14,601 nucleotides of DNA, taken from the NCBI GenBank assembly GCA_038230035.1, contig JBBRNX010000033.1, positions 1 through 14,601 on the forward strand, read 5' to 3'. The DNA is from Gaiella sp038230035. Its GTDB lineage: Bacteria; Actinomycetota; Thermoleophilia; Gaiellales; Gaiellaceae. Below the pieces are notes generated by a model that was not told the origin of the DNA, made no database searches, and saw nothing but the letters and a program-made list of their open reading frames with translations. Positions 1 through 4,743 of the stretch are shown in pieces; the stretch's first letter is position 1, and the number at the start of each line of letters is the position of its first letter. The position numbers and the translations under genes are program-made.

Positions 1-58
1 GGCGGCTGGTGGGAGCTGGGACCGCACGGTCGGCTGGACGGGGGGTCTTTAGCAGCGC

Positions 59-154
59 ATGATCCAGGTCATGCGGGTGGATCTTCCTCCTGGGACGGTC
101 ACCTTCCTCTTCACCGACATCGAGGGGTCGACGCGGCTGCTGATCTGCGGGTGA
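59..154 (+). pseudogene. Truncated N-terminus of a class III adenylate/guanylate cyclase
   Basis: This 31-codon frame contains GTVTFLFTDIEGSTRLL, the hallmark beginning of the class III nucleotidyl cyclase domain (the FTDIEGST segment carries the first metal-binding Asp). It then ends almost at once in ICG-stop. A functional cyclase domain needs roughly 160-180 residues, including the second metal Asp and the transition-state Asn/Arg, and none of these is found downstream in any frame. The fragment starts with ATG at 59, or with an in-frame ATG at 71, and has no clear ribosome binding site. It is best read as a relic of a cyclase gene whose remainder was deleted. Such cyclases are abundant in related actinobacteria, often fused to AAA/TPR regulators. 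The motif is seen directly; the decay history is inferred. Confidence 0.6.
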
Positions 155-380
155 GAGCGTCGGCCGCTGTCCGATGCACGGGATGGCGGCGTGACGCCGC
201 CAGGAGTTCGTAGTCCGACGCTCGCCGGCGCAAGAGTTCGGGAAGCTCGCTCATCGCGACCGGTCCCGCTCGTTCTCTCTCAGCCGCTCAAGAACGCGGG
301 CGAGGAACGGATTCAGTTCGGGAACATCACTTGGGGGCGGTTCGGGGGAATCGCTGGCACCATCAGCCCTCTCGCGCAAC

Positions 381-405
381 AGCGGTTCGAATCCGCTCGT
401 CGCCT
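381..405 (+). other. tRNA T-arm-like sequence (possible tRNA 3' end fragment)
   Basis: The stretch agcgg-ttcgaat-ccgct forms a perfect 5-bp stem with a 7-base TTCGAAT loop, which is the canonical T-arm of a tRNA. It is followed by seven bases (cgtcgcc) and a t, the spacing expected for the 3' acceptor strand and discriminator base. A matching 5' acceptor strand (ggcgacg) is not present about 70 bases upstream, and no D or anticodon arm is evident, so a full tRNA gene is not supported. Fragments of this kind are commonly left as attachment-site copies after integration of mobile DNA, but chance is possible. Confidence 0.3.
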
Positions 406-473
406 TATTGCGGGAGAGGGTGATTGAGAAGTGCTGCGCAGATGCCGAGGCTGGCCTGCCGGGTCCAATCGCC

Positions 474-478
474 GGAGG
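474..478 (+). promoter_or_regulatory. Ribosome binding site deciding the GTG 487 start
   Basis: GGAGG lies 8 bases before GTG at 487. This favours that start over the upstream in-frame TTG at 424 and ATG at 442, and it places the signal peptide exactly at the N-terminus. Confidence 0.6.
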
Positions 479-486
479 CATCGTCC

Positions 487-894
487 GTGGGTCGTAAGCT
501 CCTTCTCATTGGAGTACTGCTTTCCGTCACTTGGGTCGGCGCGGCCGCTCCCACGTCTGCATCGACTGCCGCCTCCCAAGGATCCTGTGCAGGCGCCGTC
601 AGCTGGAATCGCGCCGTCGGCGTCATCGGCCGTGTGGCGACCGTCAAAGGCAGGGTGGCGGGAGCCTTTTTCGCCGAGGCGAGCAATGGCTCACCGACGT
701 TTCTGAATCTCGGGGTCGACTATCCGAGCTCACGGCGGTTCACCGTTGTGATTTGGGGGCGAGATCGGAGCAGGTTCCGTTCGCCGGAGCGCGTCTATCT
801 CGGTCGGACGATCTGCGTGCGAGGGCGCATACGCCCGTATCGAGGAATCGCGGCGGTCTTCGCGTCATCTCCATCGCAGATCGCGTTTGCGTAG
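487..894 (+). CDS. Secreted OB-fold domain protein
   Basis: The product is a 135-residue exported protein. Residues 1-26 form a signal peptide: MGRK, a hydrophobic core LLLIGVLLSVTWVGAAA, then a small-residue region near TSAS. From about residue 38 to the end there is one small beta-rich domain with VSW, the GRVATVKGRVAGAFF strand pair, TFLNLGVDYP (71-80), FTVVIWGRD (85-93), GRTICVRGRI (106-115) and a final SPSQI (128-132). This order matches the OB-fold nucleic-acid-binding-like domain found alone or next to secreted thermonuclease-type nucleases. No nuclease residues are present, so the domain stands alone. C34 and C110 could form a disulfide outside the cell. The GTG start is chosen because of the GGAGG at 474-478. 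The gene is followed 38 bases later by the coiled-coil gene on the same strand. The specific ligand is unknown. Confidence 0.75.
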   Translation: MGRKLLLIGVLLSVTWVGAAAPTSASTAASQGSCAGAVSWNRAVGVIGRVATVKGRVAGAFFAEASNGSPTFLNLGVDYPSSRRFTVVIWGRDRSRFRSPERVYLGRTICVRGRIRPYRGIAAVFASSPSQIAFA

Positions 895-932
895 TTCCGC
901 GGGTCTGGTCGCGGGAGTGCGAGACTTGGCGG

Positions 933-1616
933 GTGACCTCGTTGCTGGAGTTGGCCGCCGATCTCGAACGGCGGGATGCTGTTGTCGCTGCGGAGATCGA
1001 TCGTGTCGTGCGGCTCGCCGACGGAGCGCGTGAGATCGCTGCCCGGGCTCGGGCGATCGCTGCGCTCCTCGATAGCGCACCAGTTGAGCACGCCTCGCTG
1101 GACCGGGCGGAGGCGGAGGCGCTCGCTCATCGCCGCGCTGCGGACGACGACCTCGCGCTGGCTATCGCCGCGTTAGAGCTGGCCAATCGCAAGGGGCGCG
1201 AGCACACGGAAGCTCAACGCGAACATGACCATGCGCAGGTCGCTCTGCGCGATGCGGCTGCACGCGTCGAGCGGATCTCCTGCACGCGGGAGACGCTCGT
1301 GAAGTCCGAGCGCGCGGCGCGTGACGATGTGTCGAGCCTTGAAGCGGAGGCCAACCGGATTGCCAGGGAGCTCGCGGAGCTTCCGCGCGTCTCGGCCTCC
1401 GGCCGTGCGCTCCCGGAGCCGTCGCTGGCCGGGGTCGCCGAGTGGGCAGACCGCGTGCATGCGGCGCTCCTCGTCACGCGTGCCCAACTTGACACCGAGC
1501 GCGACCGTCTGGTGCGCGAGGCGAACGAGCTCGGCTCGGCCGTGCTCGGCGAGCAGCTGGCAGGCTCGAGCGTCGAGCTCGTCGGCCGGCGCGTCCGTGC
1601 GATGCTGGCCGGATGA
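933..1616 (+). CDS. Coiled-coil protein of unknown function
   Basis: The product is a 227-residue soluble protein with no signal peptide or membrane segment. It is rich in Ala, Arg, Glu and Leu, and nearly all of residues 5-150 has heptad-like spacing of hydrophobic residues typical of long alpha-helical coiled coils. A short Pro/Gly break (about 151-164, PRVSASGRALPEP) separates it from a second helical stretch (165-227). There is one cysteine (C117). No enzymatic motif is recognised. The GTG start at 933 is chosen because the helical pattern begins immediately (MTSLLELAADLERR); the ribosome site is weak, and the frame stays open far upstream where it only shadows the OB-fold gene. Its stop overlaps the next start in ATGA (1613-1616), so translation is probably coupled to the ureohydrolase. 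A scaffold or partner role is only a guess. Confidence 0.7.
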   Translation: MTSLLELAADLERRDAVVAAEIDRVVRLADGAREIAARARAIAALLDSAPVEHASLDRAEAEALAHRRAADDDLALAIAALELANRKGREHTEAQREHDHAQVALRDAAARVERISCTRETLVKSERAARDDVSSLEAEANRIARELAELPRVSASGRALPEPSLAGVAEWADRVHAALLVTRAQLDTERDRLVREANELGSAVLGEQLAGSSVELVGRRVRAMLAG

Positions 1617-2584
1617 TCGACCCGCTGCAGCGCTGGAAGGCTCTCGGCCTGCCGGACAAGCCGGACTACGCAGGTCTGCTCACGTTCGGAGGTGCGCCGT
1701 ACACGCAGGATCCGGCCGAGCTCGAAGGTGTCGACGTCGCGATCGTCGGTGCACCGACCGACGATCTCGTCTCAGATCGGTCGGGAACGCGCTTCGGCCC
1801 GCGCGCGATTCGCGCCGCCGGCTGCCCGCCCGGCCCGCATCTCGAAGCGAAGGTCGACGCGTTCGCCGAGCTGCGGATTGTCGACTACGGCGACGCGCCG
1901 ATCGTGCCAGCGGACCCAGTCAAGTCGCACGCGGCGATCGAGCAGCTCGTCGGGGAAGTCGTCGGCGCCGGGGCGATCCCGATTGTCCTCGGGGGCGACC
2001 ATTCGATAGCCGAGCCGGACATCCGAGCCGTCCGCGCAAGGCATGGCCCGGTCGGCCTGATCCACTTCGACACGCACACGGACACCGGCGAGGAGGTCTT
2101 CGGCGTCGAGATCTCGCACGGCACACCGATGTACCGGCTCGTCCGCGACGGACATGTCGACGGCAAGCGCTACGTGCAGATCGGGCTGCGCGGCTACTGG
2201 CCGGGCGAGCAGGAGTTCGCCTGGCAGGCAGCGCAGGGGATCACGAGCTTCCTCATGCACGACGTCCGCGAGCTCGGGATTGCCGAGGTCGTGCGACGGA
2301 CGGTCGAGATTGTCGGCACGGGGCCGGCATTCCTGTCTGTCGACGTCGACGTTCTGGACCCGGCGTTCGCACCGGGAACGGGAACGCCGGAGCCAGGCGG
2401 CATGACGGCCGCCGACCTCCTCTGGGCCTGTCGGGCGCTCGCTGCACAGGTCGAGCTCGTCGGGATGGACGTCGTCGAGGTGCTACCGACGGCGGTCGCC
2501 TCGGCCGACATCACGGCGCTCGTGGCCGAACGGGTCGTCCGCGAAGCGTTGACCGGGTTAGCCGTGCGCCGTCGCGGCGCCTAG
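1613..2584 (+). CDS. Ureohydrolase family enzyme (agmatinase/guanidino-acid hydrolase type)
   Basis: This 323-residue enzyme belongs to the arginase/agmatinase superfamily, which hydrolyses a guanidino group to urea and an amine at a binuclear manganese centre. The metal ligands are visible: H130 in GGDHS (127-131); D153, H155 and D157 in HFDTHTD (151-157); D244 and D246 in SVDVDVLDP (242-250). The GTGTPEPGG loop (255-263) and the late DVVEVLP motif (E289) are also present, so the protein is full length and should be active. It has DTHTD where the family usually has DAHxD. The N-terminus (about 40 residues before the first beta strand) and the SHGTPMYR segment (168-175) resemble agmatinases and related guanidinobutyrase/guanidinopropionase enzymes rather than true arginase. 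The substrate cannot be fixed from sequence. It is translationally coupled (ATGA) to the coiled-coil gene, and its stop shares CTAG with a gene on the other strand. Confidence 0.85.
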   Translation: MIDPLQRWKALGLPDKPDYAGLLTFGGAPYTQDPAELEGVDVAIVGAPTDDLVSDRSGTRFGPRAIRAAGCPPGPHLEAKVDAFAELRIVDYGDAPIVPADPVKSHAAIEQLVGEVVGAGAIPIVLGGDHSIAEPDIRAVRARHGPVGLIHFDTHTDTGEEVFGVEISHGTPMYRLVRDGHVDGKRYVQIGLRGYWPGEQEFAWQAAQGITSFLMHDVRELGIAEVVRRTVEIVGTGPAFLSVDVDVLDPAFAPGTGTPEPGGMTAADLLWACRALAAQVELVGMDVVEVLPTAVASADITALVAERVVREALTGLAVRRRGA

Positions 2585-2853
2585 AACGCGCCCGGAATCT
2601 GCGTCAGCCGTGTCGGGCAGCGCCAGAACTCGCGTGCTGCAACGACCCCACGGCTGTCGCAACCCTCCTGCCCGAGCGCGGGGTAGCCGGACACGAGACC
2701 CTCGCGGCAGGACCACCATTGGCCGGTGTCGCCGGCCGGCACAGCGGCGAGCTCGCAGGTTCCGACGAGGCCGGCGCGCTCCAACCAATGATCGCGCTTG
2801 GCGAACACGAATACGGTCACGATGGCGGCCCCGACGAGGAAGATTCTCAGCAT
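2581..2853 (-). CDS. Small membrane-anchored cysteine-containing protein
   Basis: The product is 90 residues long. Residues 2-17 (LRIFLVGAAIVTVFVF) form one membrane segment or uncleaved signal anchor, followed by a positively charged stretch and a domain facing outside. That domain has four cysteines, in GTC (about residue 33), SCREG (about 49), GCDS (about 65) and WRCP (about 79), which could make two disulfides. GQWWSC and the EFWRCP segment add conserved-looking aromatics. The ATG at 2853 has a plausible AGGGA ribosome site about 9-10 bases upstream. It lies opposite the ureohydrolase gene and shares the palindromic CTAG at 2581-2584, in which both stop codons lie. The family is not recognised and no enzyme motif is seen. 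The clean signal anchor followed by paired cysteines is why this is judged a real gene and not a shadow. Confidence 0.65.
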   Translation of the reverse strand: MLRIFLVGAAIVTVFVFAKRDHWLERAGLVGTCELAAVPAGDTGQWWSCREGLVSGYPALGQEGCDSRGVVAAREFWRCPTRLTQIPGAF

Positions 2854-2897
2854 GAGTAGGTGTCCCTGACGCGCATATCGGCGTCCTGCGTCCCTCG

Positions 2898-2919
2898 CTT
2901 GAGGGTGTCCCGACTCAAG
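2898..2919. repeat. Short inverted repeat upstream of the cysteine protein
   Basis: cttgag and ctcaag (6 bp) flank a 10-base spacer, just outside the left end of the long inverted repeat. It could be an operator or a weak hairpin. No function is shown by the sequence. Confidence 0.3.
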
Positions 2920-3083
2920 AGCTCGAACCGAAATGAGGCCTTGTGCCGTCGGGGCGGGCTGTGCACGTACGCTGCGGCGTCCTCAGTCACCCCGATACGT
3001 GTCCTGTATCGGGGTTCCCTGCGTCCTTGCATCGCACGTACCCATCCCGCCCCGACGACGAAGCTCATTCCGGTTCGAGCTCT
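2918..3083. repeat. 166-base long imperfect inverted repeat
   Basis: The two ends are reverse complements. agagctcgaaccg at 2918-2930 mirrors cggttcgagctct at 3071-3083, and the match continues as aatgag and then cgtcggggcggg in the left arm against its complement in the right arm. At the centre, accccgatac (2989-2998) and gtatcggggt (3006-3015) form a perfect 10-bp hairpin with a 7-base loop. Each arm is about 78-81 bases, with mismatches and small gaps between the strong blocks. The element fills most of the divergent gap between the cysteine protein gene and folD. It has no convincing coding content. It could be a miniature palindromic mobile element, a structured RNA, or a decayed inverted duplication of a promoter region. 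Confidence 0.75.
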
Positions 3084-3093
3084 AACGCGTCGG

Positions 3094-3107
3094 TAGAGTC
3101 GGCTGCC
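3094..3107 (+). promoter_or_regulatory. Probable -10 box for a leaderless folD transcript
   Basis: TAGAGT at 3094-3099 fits TANNNT and ends 8 bases before the ATG at 3108, so transcription would begin at or near the start codon. No ribosome binding site lies before the ATG. No good -35 is seen; the region 17 bases upstream falls in the right end of the long inverted repeat. Confidence 0.45.
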
Positions 3108-3962
3108 ATGACAGCGACTCTCATGGACGGAACCGCTCTCGCTGCCCGGATTCGCGGCGATGTCGCGCGCGACGCCGAGGAGCTCGGTGGGGCGGGTCTC
3201 GCGACCGTGCTCGTCGGCGACGACCCTGCGTCCCACATCTACATCGACCGGAAGCACGCCGCGGCCAGCGAGGTCGGGATCGAGACCCGTGACATTCGGC
3301 TGCCCGCGTCTACGCCCGAGGACGAGGTTGTCGCACTGGTCGAGGATCTGAATGCGGACGACTCGGTCGACGGGATGCTCGTGCAACTGCCGCTCCCTGC
3401 GGGAATGGACGAGGTTCGTGTGACGCACGCCGTCGATCCGGTGAAGGATGTCGACGGGTTCCATCCGGTGAACGCCGGGAACCTCTACCTCGGGACACCG
3501 CTCCACATTCCCGCGACCGCGTGGGGCTGCATGGAGCTTCTTGCCGAATACGGCATCGAGGTCAGCGGCGCCGATGCCGTTGTGATCGGGCGCAGCGAGA
3601 TCGTCGGCAAACCGATGGCCATGCTGCTCCTCGCGGCGAACGCGACGGTCACGATCTGCCACTCGCGAACGAAGGATCTCGCCGAGCACACGCGGCGAGC
3701 CGACATCGTCGTCGCGGCGGTCGGGCGACCGGGGATCTTGACGCCGGACATGGTCAAGCCGGGCGCCGCCGTGGTCGACGTCGGCATCAACCGCACCGAG
3801 CACGGCCTGCGCGGGGATGTCGATCCGGCCGTGGCCGAGGTCGCCGGGTACCTGACACCGGTTCCCGGTGGTGTCGGCCCGATGACGATCGCGTTGCTGC
3901 TCCGATCGACCCTGCAAGCTGCACGTTACCGCCGCGGTCTGCTTGCATTCCGCGGAAACTGA
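3108..3962 (+). CDS. folD: Bifunctional methylenetetrahydrofolate dehydrogenase/methenyltetrahydrofolate cyclohydrolase
   Basis: FolD interconverts 5,10-methylene-, 5,10-methenyl- and 10-formyl-tetrahydrofolate in the cytosol, supplying one-carbon units for purines and formyl-methionine. The 284-residue product is the usual length. The catalytic Tyr/Lys pair is Y45 and K49 in SHIYIDRK (42-49). The folate-site motif VQLPLP (92-97) and KDVDGFHP (113-120, with D116) follow, then the dinucleotide-binding GRSEIVGKPM (161-170) and the terminal TPVPGGVGPMT (250-260). The segment usually read PCTPxG is here PATAWG (135-140), a mild divergence. ATG 3108 is preferred because family similarity starts there and TAGAGT lies 8 bases upstream; the frame is open further upstream, but that part lies inside the inverted repeat. 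A cold-shock gene follows 68 bases later. The serA and aminotransferase genes elsewhere in the window feed the same one-carbon pool through serine. Confidence 0.95.
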   Translation: MTATLMDGTALAARIRGDVARDAEELGGAGLATVLVGDDPASHIYIDRKHAAASEVGIETRDIRLPASTPEDEVVALVEDLNADDSVDGMLVQLPLPAGMDEVRVTHAVDPVKDVDGFHPVNAGNLYLGTPLHIPATAWGCMELLAEYGIEVSGADAVVIGRSEIVGKPMAMLLLAANATVTICHSRTKDLAEHTRRADIVVAAVGRPGILTPDMVKPGAAVVDVGINRTEHGLRGDVDPAVAEVAGYLTPVPGGVGPMTIALLLRSTLQAARYRRGLLAFRGN

Positions 3963-3971
3963 CGGTACGGT
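3943..3971 (+). promoter_or_regulatory. Possible promoter of the cold-shock gene
   Basis: TTGCAT (3943-3948) and TACGGT (3966-3971) are separated by 17 bases and resemble a sigma-70-type -35/-10 pair. The promoter would lie at the very end of folD and give a 5' leader of about 50 bases before the TTG start, in keeping with cold-shock genes that often have a regulatory leader. The match to consensus is moderate. Confidence 0.35.
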
Positions 3972-4015
3972 TCGCCCGCTTTGTCAGTCGCGGCGGCGCA
4001 AGCCGGCGCTCTTGT

Positions 4016-4021
4016 AGGAGG
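4016..4021 (+). promoter_or_regulatory. Strong ribosome binding site for the TTG-started cold-shock gene
   Basis: AGGAGG lies 9 bases before TTG 4031. This fixes the unusual TTG start, because no ATG or GTG lies between the site and the conserved QGTVKWF. Confidence 0.75.
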
Positions 4022-4030
4022 ACGTTCAGC

Positions 4031-4231
4031 TTGGAGCAGGGCACCGTCAAGTGGTTCTCGAACGAGAAGGGTTACGGGTTCATCGAGCGTGAGGGTGGGG
4101 ACGACGTGTTCGTTCACTTCTCGGCGATCACGATGGACGGCTACAAGTCGCTGACCGAGGGTCAGAAAGTGCAGTTCGAGGTCGTCCAGGGCCCCAAGGG
4201 TGCCCAAGCGGCGAACGTCTCGGCCGCCTAG
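4031..4231 (+). CDS. Cold-shock domain protein (CspA family)
   Basis: The 66-residue product is a single cold-shock domain, a five-stranded OB-type fold that binds single-stranded RNA and DNA and acts as an RNA chaperone in the cytosol. EQGTVKWF (2-9) begins the domain. RNP1 is KGYGFI (13-18), RNP2 is VFVHF (26-30), and the end is GPKGAQAANV (54-63), as in the family. The length is normal. The start is TTG at 4031, supported by AGGAGG at 4016-4021. It stands between folD and gatC on the same strand, with a hairpin on its 3' side (4256-4279) that probably ends its transcript. Its own promoter may lie at 3943-3971. Which of the several Csp paralogues it is cannot be told, so no symbol is given. 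Confidence 0.95.
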   Translation: MEQGTVKWFSNEKGYGFIEREGGDDVFVHFSAITMDGYKSLTEGQKVQFEVVQGPKGAQAANVSAA

Positions 4232-4255
4232 CCTTTCGGAATCGAGCTTCGTGCC

Positions 4256-4279
4256 GCGGGCCTCCGAGAGGGGGCCCGC
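4256..4279 (+). terminator. GC-rich hairpin with GAGA tetraloop after the cold-shock gene
   Basis: gcgggcctcc pairs with gggggcccgc to give a 10-bp stem with one T-G pair, closed by a GNRA-type GAGA loop. It lies 24 bases after the cold-shock stop and is followed by gtgttt rather than a long T run. It is a likely terminator or mRNA-stabilising hairpin separating the cold-shock gene from gatCAB. Confidence 0.6.
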
Positions 4280-4300
4280 AGTGTTTCCGGTTGACGCGTG

Positions 4301-4305
4301 GGAGG
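4301..4305 (+). promoter_or_regulatory. Ribosome binding site deciding the gatC start
   Basis: GGAGG sits 9 bases before ATG 4315. It directly abuts another in-frame ATG at 4306, which is too close to be served by it, so 4315 (MAITRDEV) is preferred. Confidence 0.6.
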
Positions 4306-4314
4306 ATGAGCAGG

Positions 4315-4599
4315 ATGGCGATCACACGAGACGAGGTGCTCCATGTGGCGCGGCTCGCGCGCCTCGACCTACGCGAGGAGGAAGTCGAGCGACTGATAAC
4401 AGAGCTCGGCGCGATTCTCGACGCGGTCGGGAAGGTCGCGGAGCTCGACCTCGCCGACGTACCCCCGACCTCCCATCCGCTGTCTGTGGTCAACGTGCTT
4501 GCAGATGATGAGCCCGAGCCGTCCCTCGATCTCGACCAGGTGCTCGCGAACGCGCCCTCGGTCGACGGCCCTCTGTTCCGTGTGCCCCCGACGGTCTAG
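4315..4599 (+). CDS. gatC: Asp-tRNA(Asn)/Glu-tRNA(Gln) amidotransferase subunit C
   Basis: GatC is the small subunit that wraps around and stabilises GatA and GatB in the heterotrimer that amidates Glu-tRNA(Gln) and/or Asp-tRNA(Asn). The 94-residue product has the family pattern: ITRDEVLHVARLARLDL (3-19), an amphipathic helix with EEEVERLITELGAIL (21-35), the PPTSHPL linker (50-56), NVLADDEPEPSL (60-71) and the APSVDGPLFRVP end (80-91). The usual LRxD of the linker reads LADD here. The length is normal. It is the first gene of gatC-gatA-gatB; gatA follows after an unusually long and structured gap. No clear promoter is seen directly upstream; the TTGACG at 4291 has no -10 box at the right distance. 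Confidence 0.93.
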   Translation: MAITRDEVLHVARLARLDLREEEVERLITELGAILDAVGKVAELDLADVPPTSHPLSVVNVLADDEPEPSLDLDQVLANAPSVDGPLFRVPPTV

Positions 4600-4651
4600 G
4601 CGATCGGAGGCGCATGTGGACGGATTGCAGCTGAATTGGCACAGAACCGGC

Positions 4652-4687
4652 GCAGACACGTCCGAGAGCGGCGGCTACCGTGTCTGC
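4652..4687 (+). repeat. Stem-loop in the gatC-gatA leader
   Basis: gcagacacg (4652-4660) and cgtgtctgc (4679-4687) are perfect 9-bp complements around an 18-base loop that can itself form a small ccg/cgg stem around agag. It lies between gatC and gatA. With no T run after it, it looks more like a processing, stabilising or regulatory hairpin than a classical terminator. Confidence 0.5.
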
Positions 4688-4689
4688 AA

Positions 4690-4714
4690 GGGGGCCTCGT
4701 TGCCCCCTAGGGGG
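4690..4714 (+). promoter_or_regulatory. Mutually exclusive G/C hairpins before gatA
   Basis: gggggc (4690-4695) can pair with gccccc (4702-4707) around a 6-base loop. The same C run is also the left half of the perfect palindrome ccccctaggggg (4703-4714). The two pairings cannot form together in one RNA. The palindrome ends just before the ATG at 4717 and about 30 bases before the preferred gatA start. Alternative pairing could affect gatA translation; this is inference only. Confidence 0.4.
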
Positions 4715-4743
4715 CGATGGAGGATACGGCGGAGCTGGGGGAC

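Larger units (their letters stand above)
155..486. other. Gene-poor stretch after the cyclase remnant
   Basis: No convincing gene lies here. The short frames on both strands (for example 191-427 plus and 251-481 minus) show no recognisable domain and overlap each other. The stretch holds a tight GC palindrome at 185-201 (ggcggcgt, one base, acgccgcc) and a tRNA T-arm-like motif at 381-397. A minus-strand frame reads through the T-arm motif as SGFEPL, a peptide that often arises when tRNA ends are translated by mistake, so that frame is not called. The stretch may be a scar of integration or deletion. Confidence 0.4.

Noticed and set aside
330..405. A complete tRNA gene ending at 405
   Set aside because: Only the T-arm and a possible acceptor tail are present; there is no matching 5' acceptor strand, D-arm or anticodon arm.
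1321..2859. 512-codon plus-strand frame across the coiled-coil and ureohydrolase genes
   Set aside because: It is Arg/Ser/Pro-rich shadow sequence; the true reading frames there carry the heptad pattern and the metal motifs.
2860..3096. 78-codon plus-strand frame in the gap before folD
   Set aside because: It runs through the long inverted repeat and has no ribosome site or recognisable domain; the repeat explains the sequence better.
2847..3917. Long minus-strand frame opposite folD
   Set aside because: It is antisense to all FolD motifs, low in complexity, with no recognisable domain.
4291..4296. TTGACG as a -35 box for gatC
   Set aside because: A -10 box at the normal distance would fall at or beyond the start codon (4314-4319, gatggc), and that sequence is not -10-like.
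4717..4743. ATG 4717 as the gatA start
   Set aside because: It directly follows the palindrome ccccctaggggg and lacks a spaced ribosome site, whereas ATG 4744 has GGAG 9 bases upstream; it remains an alternative.
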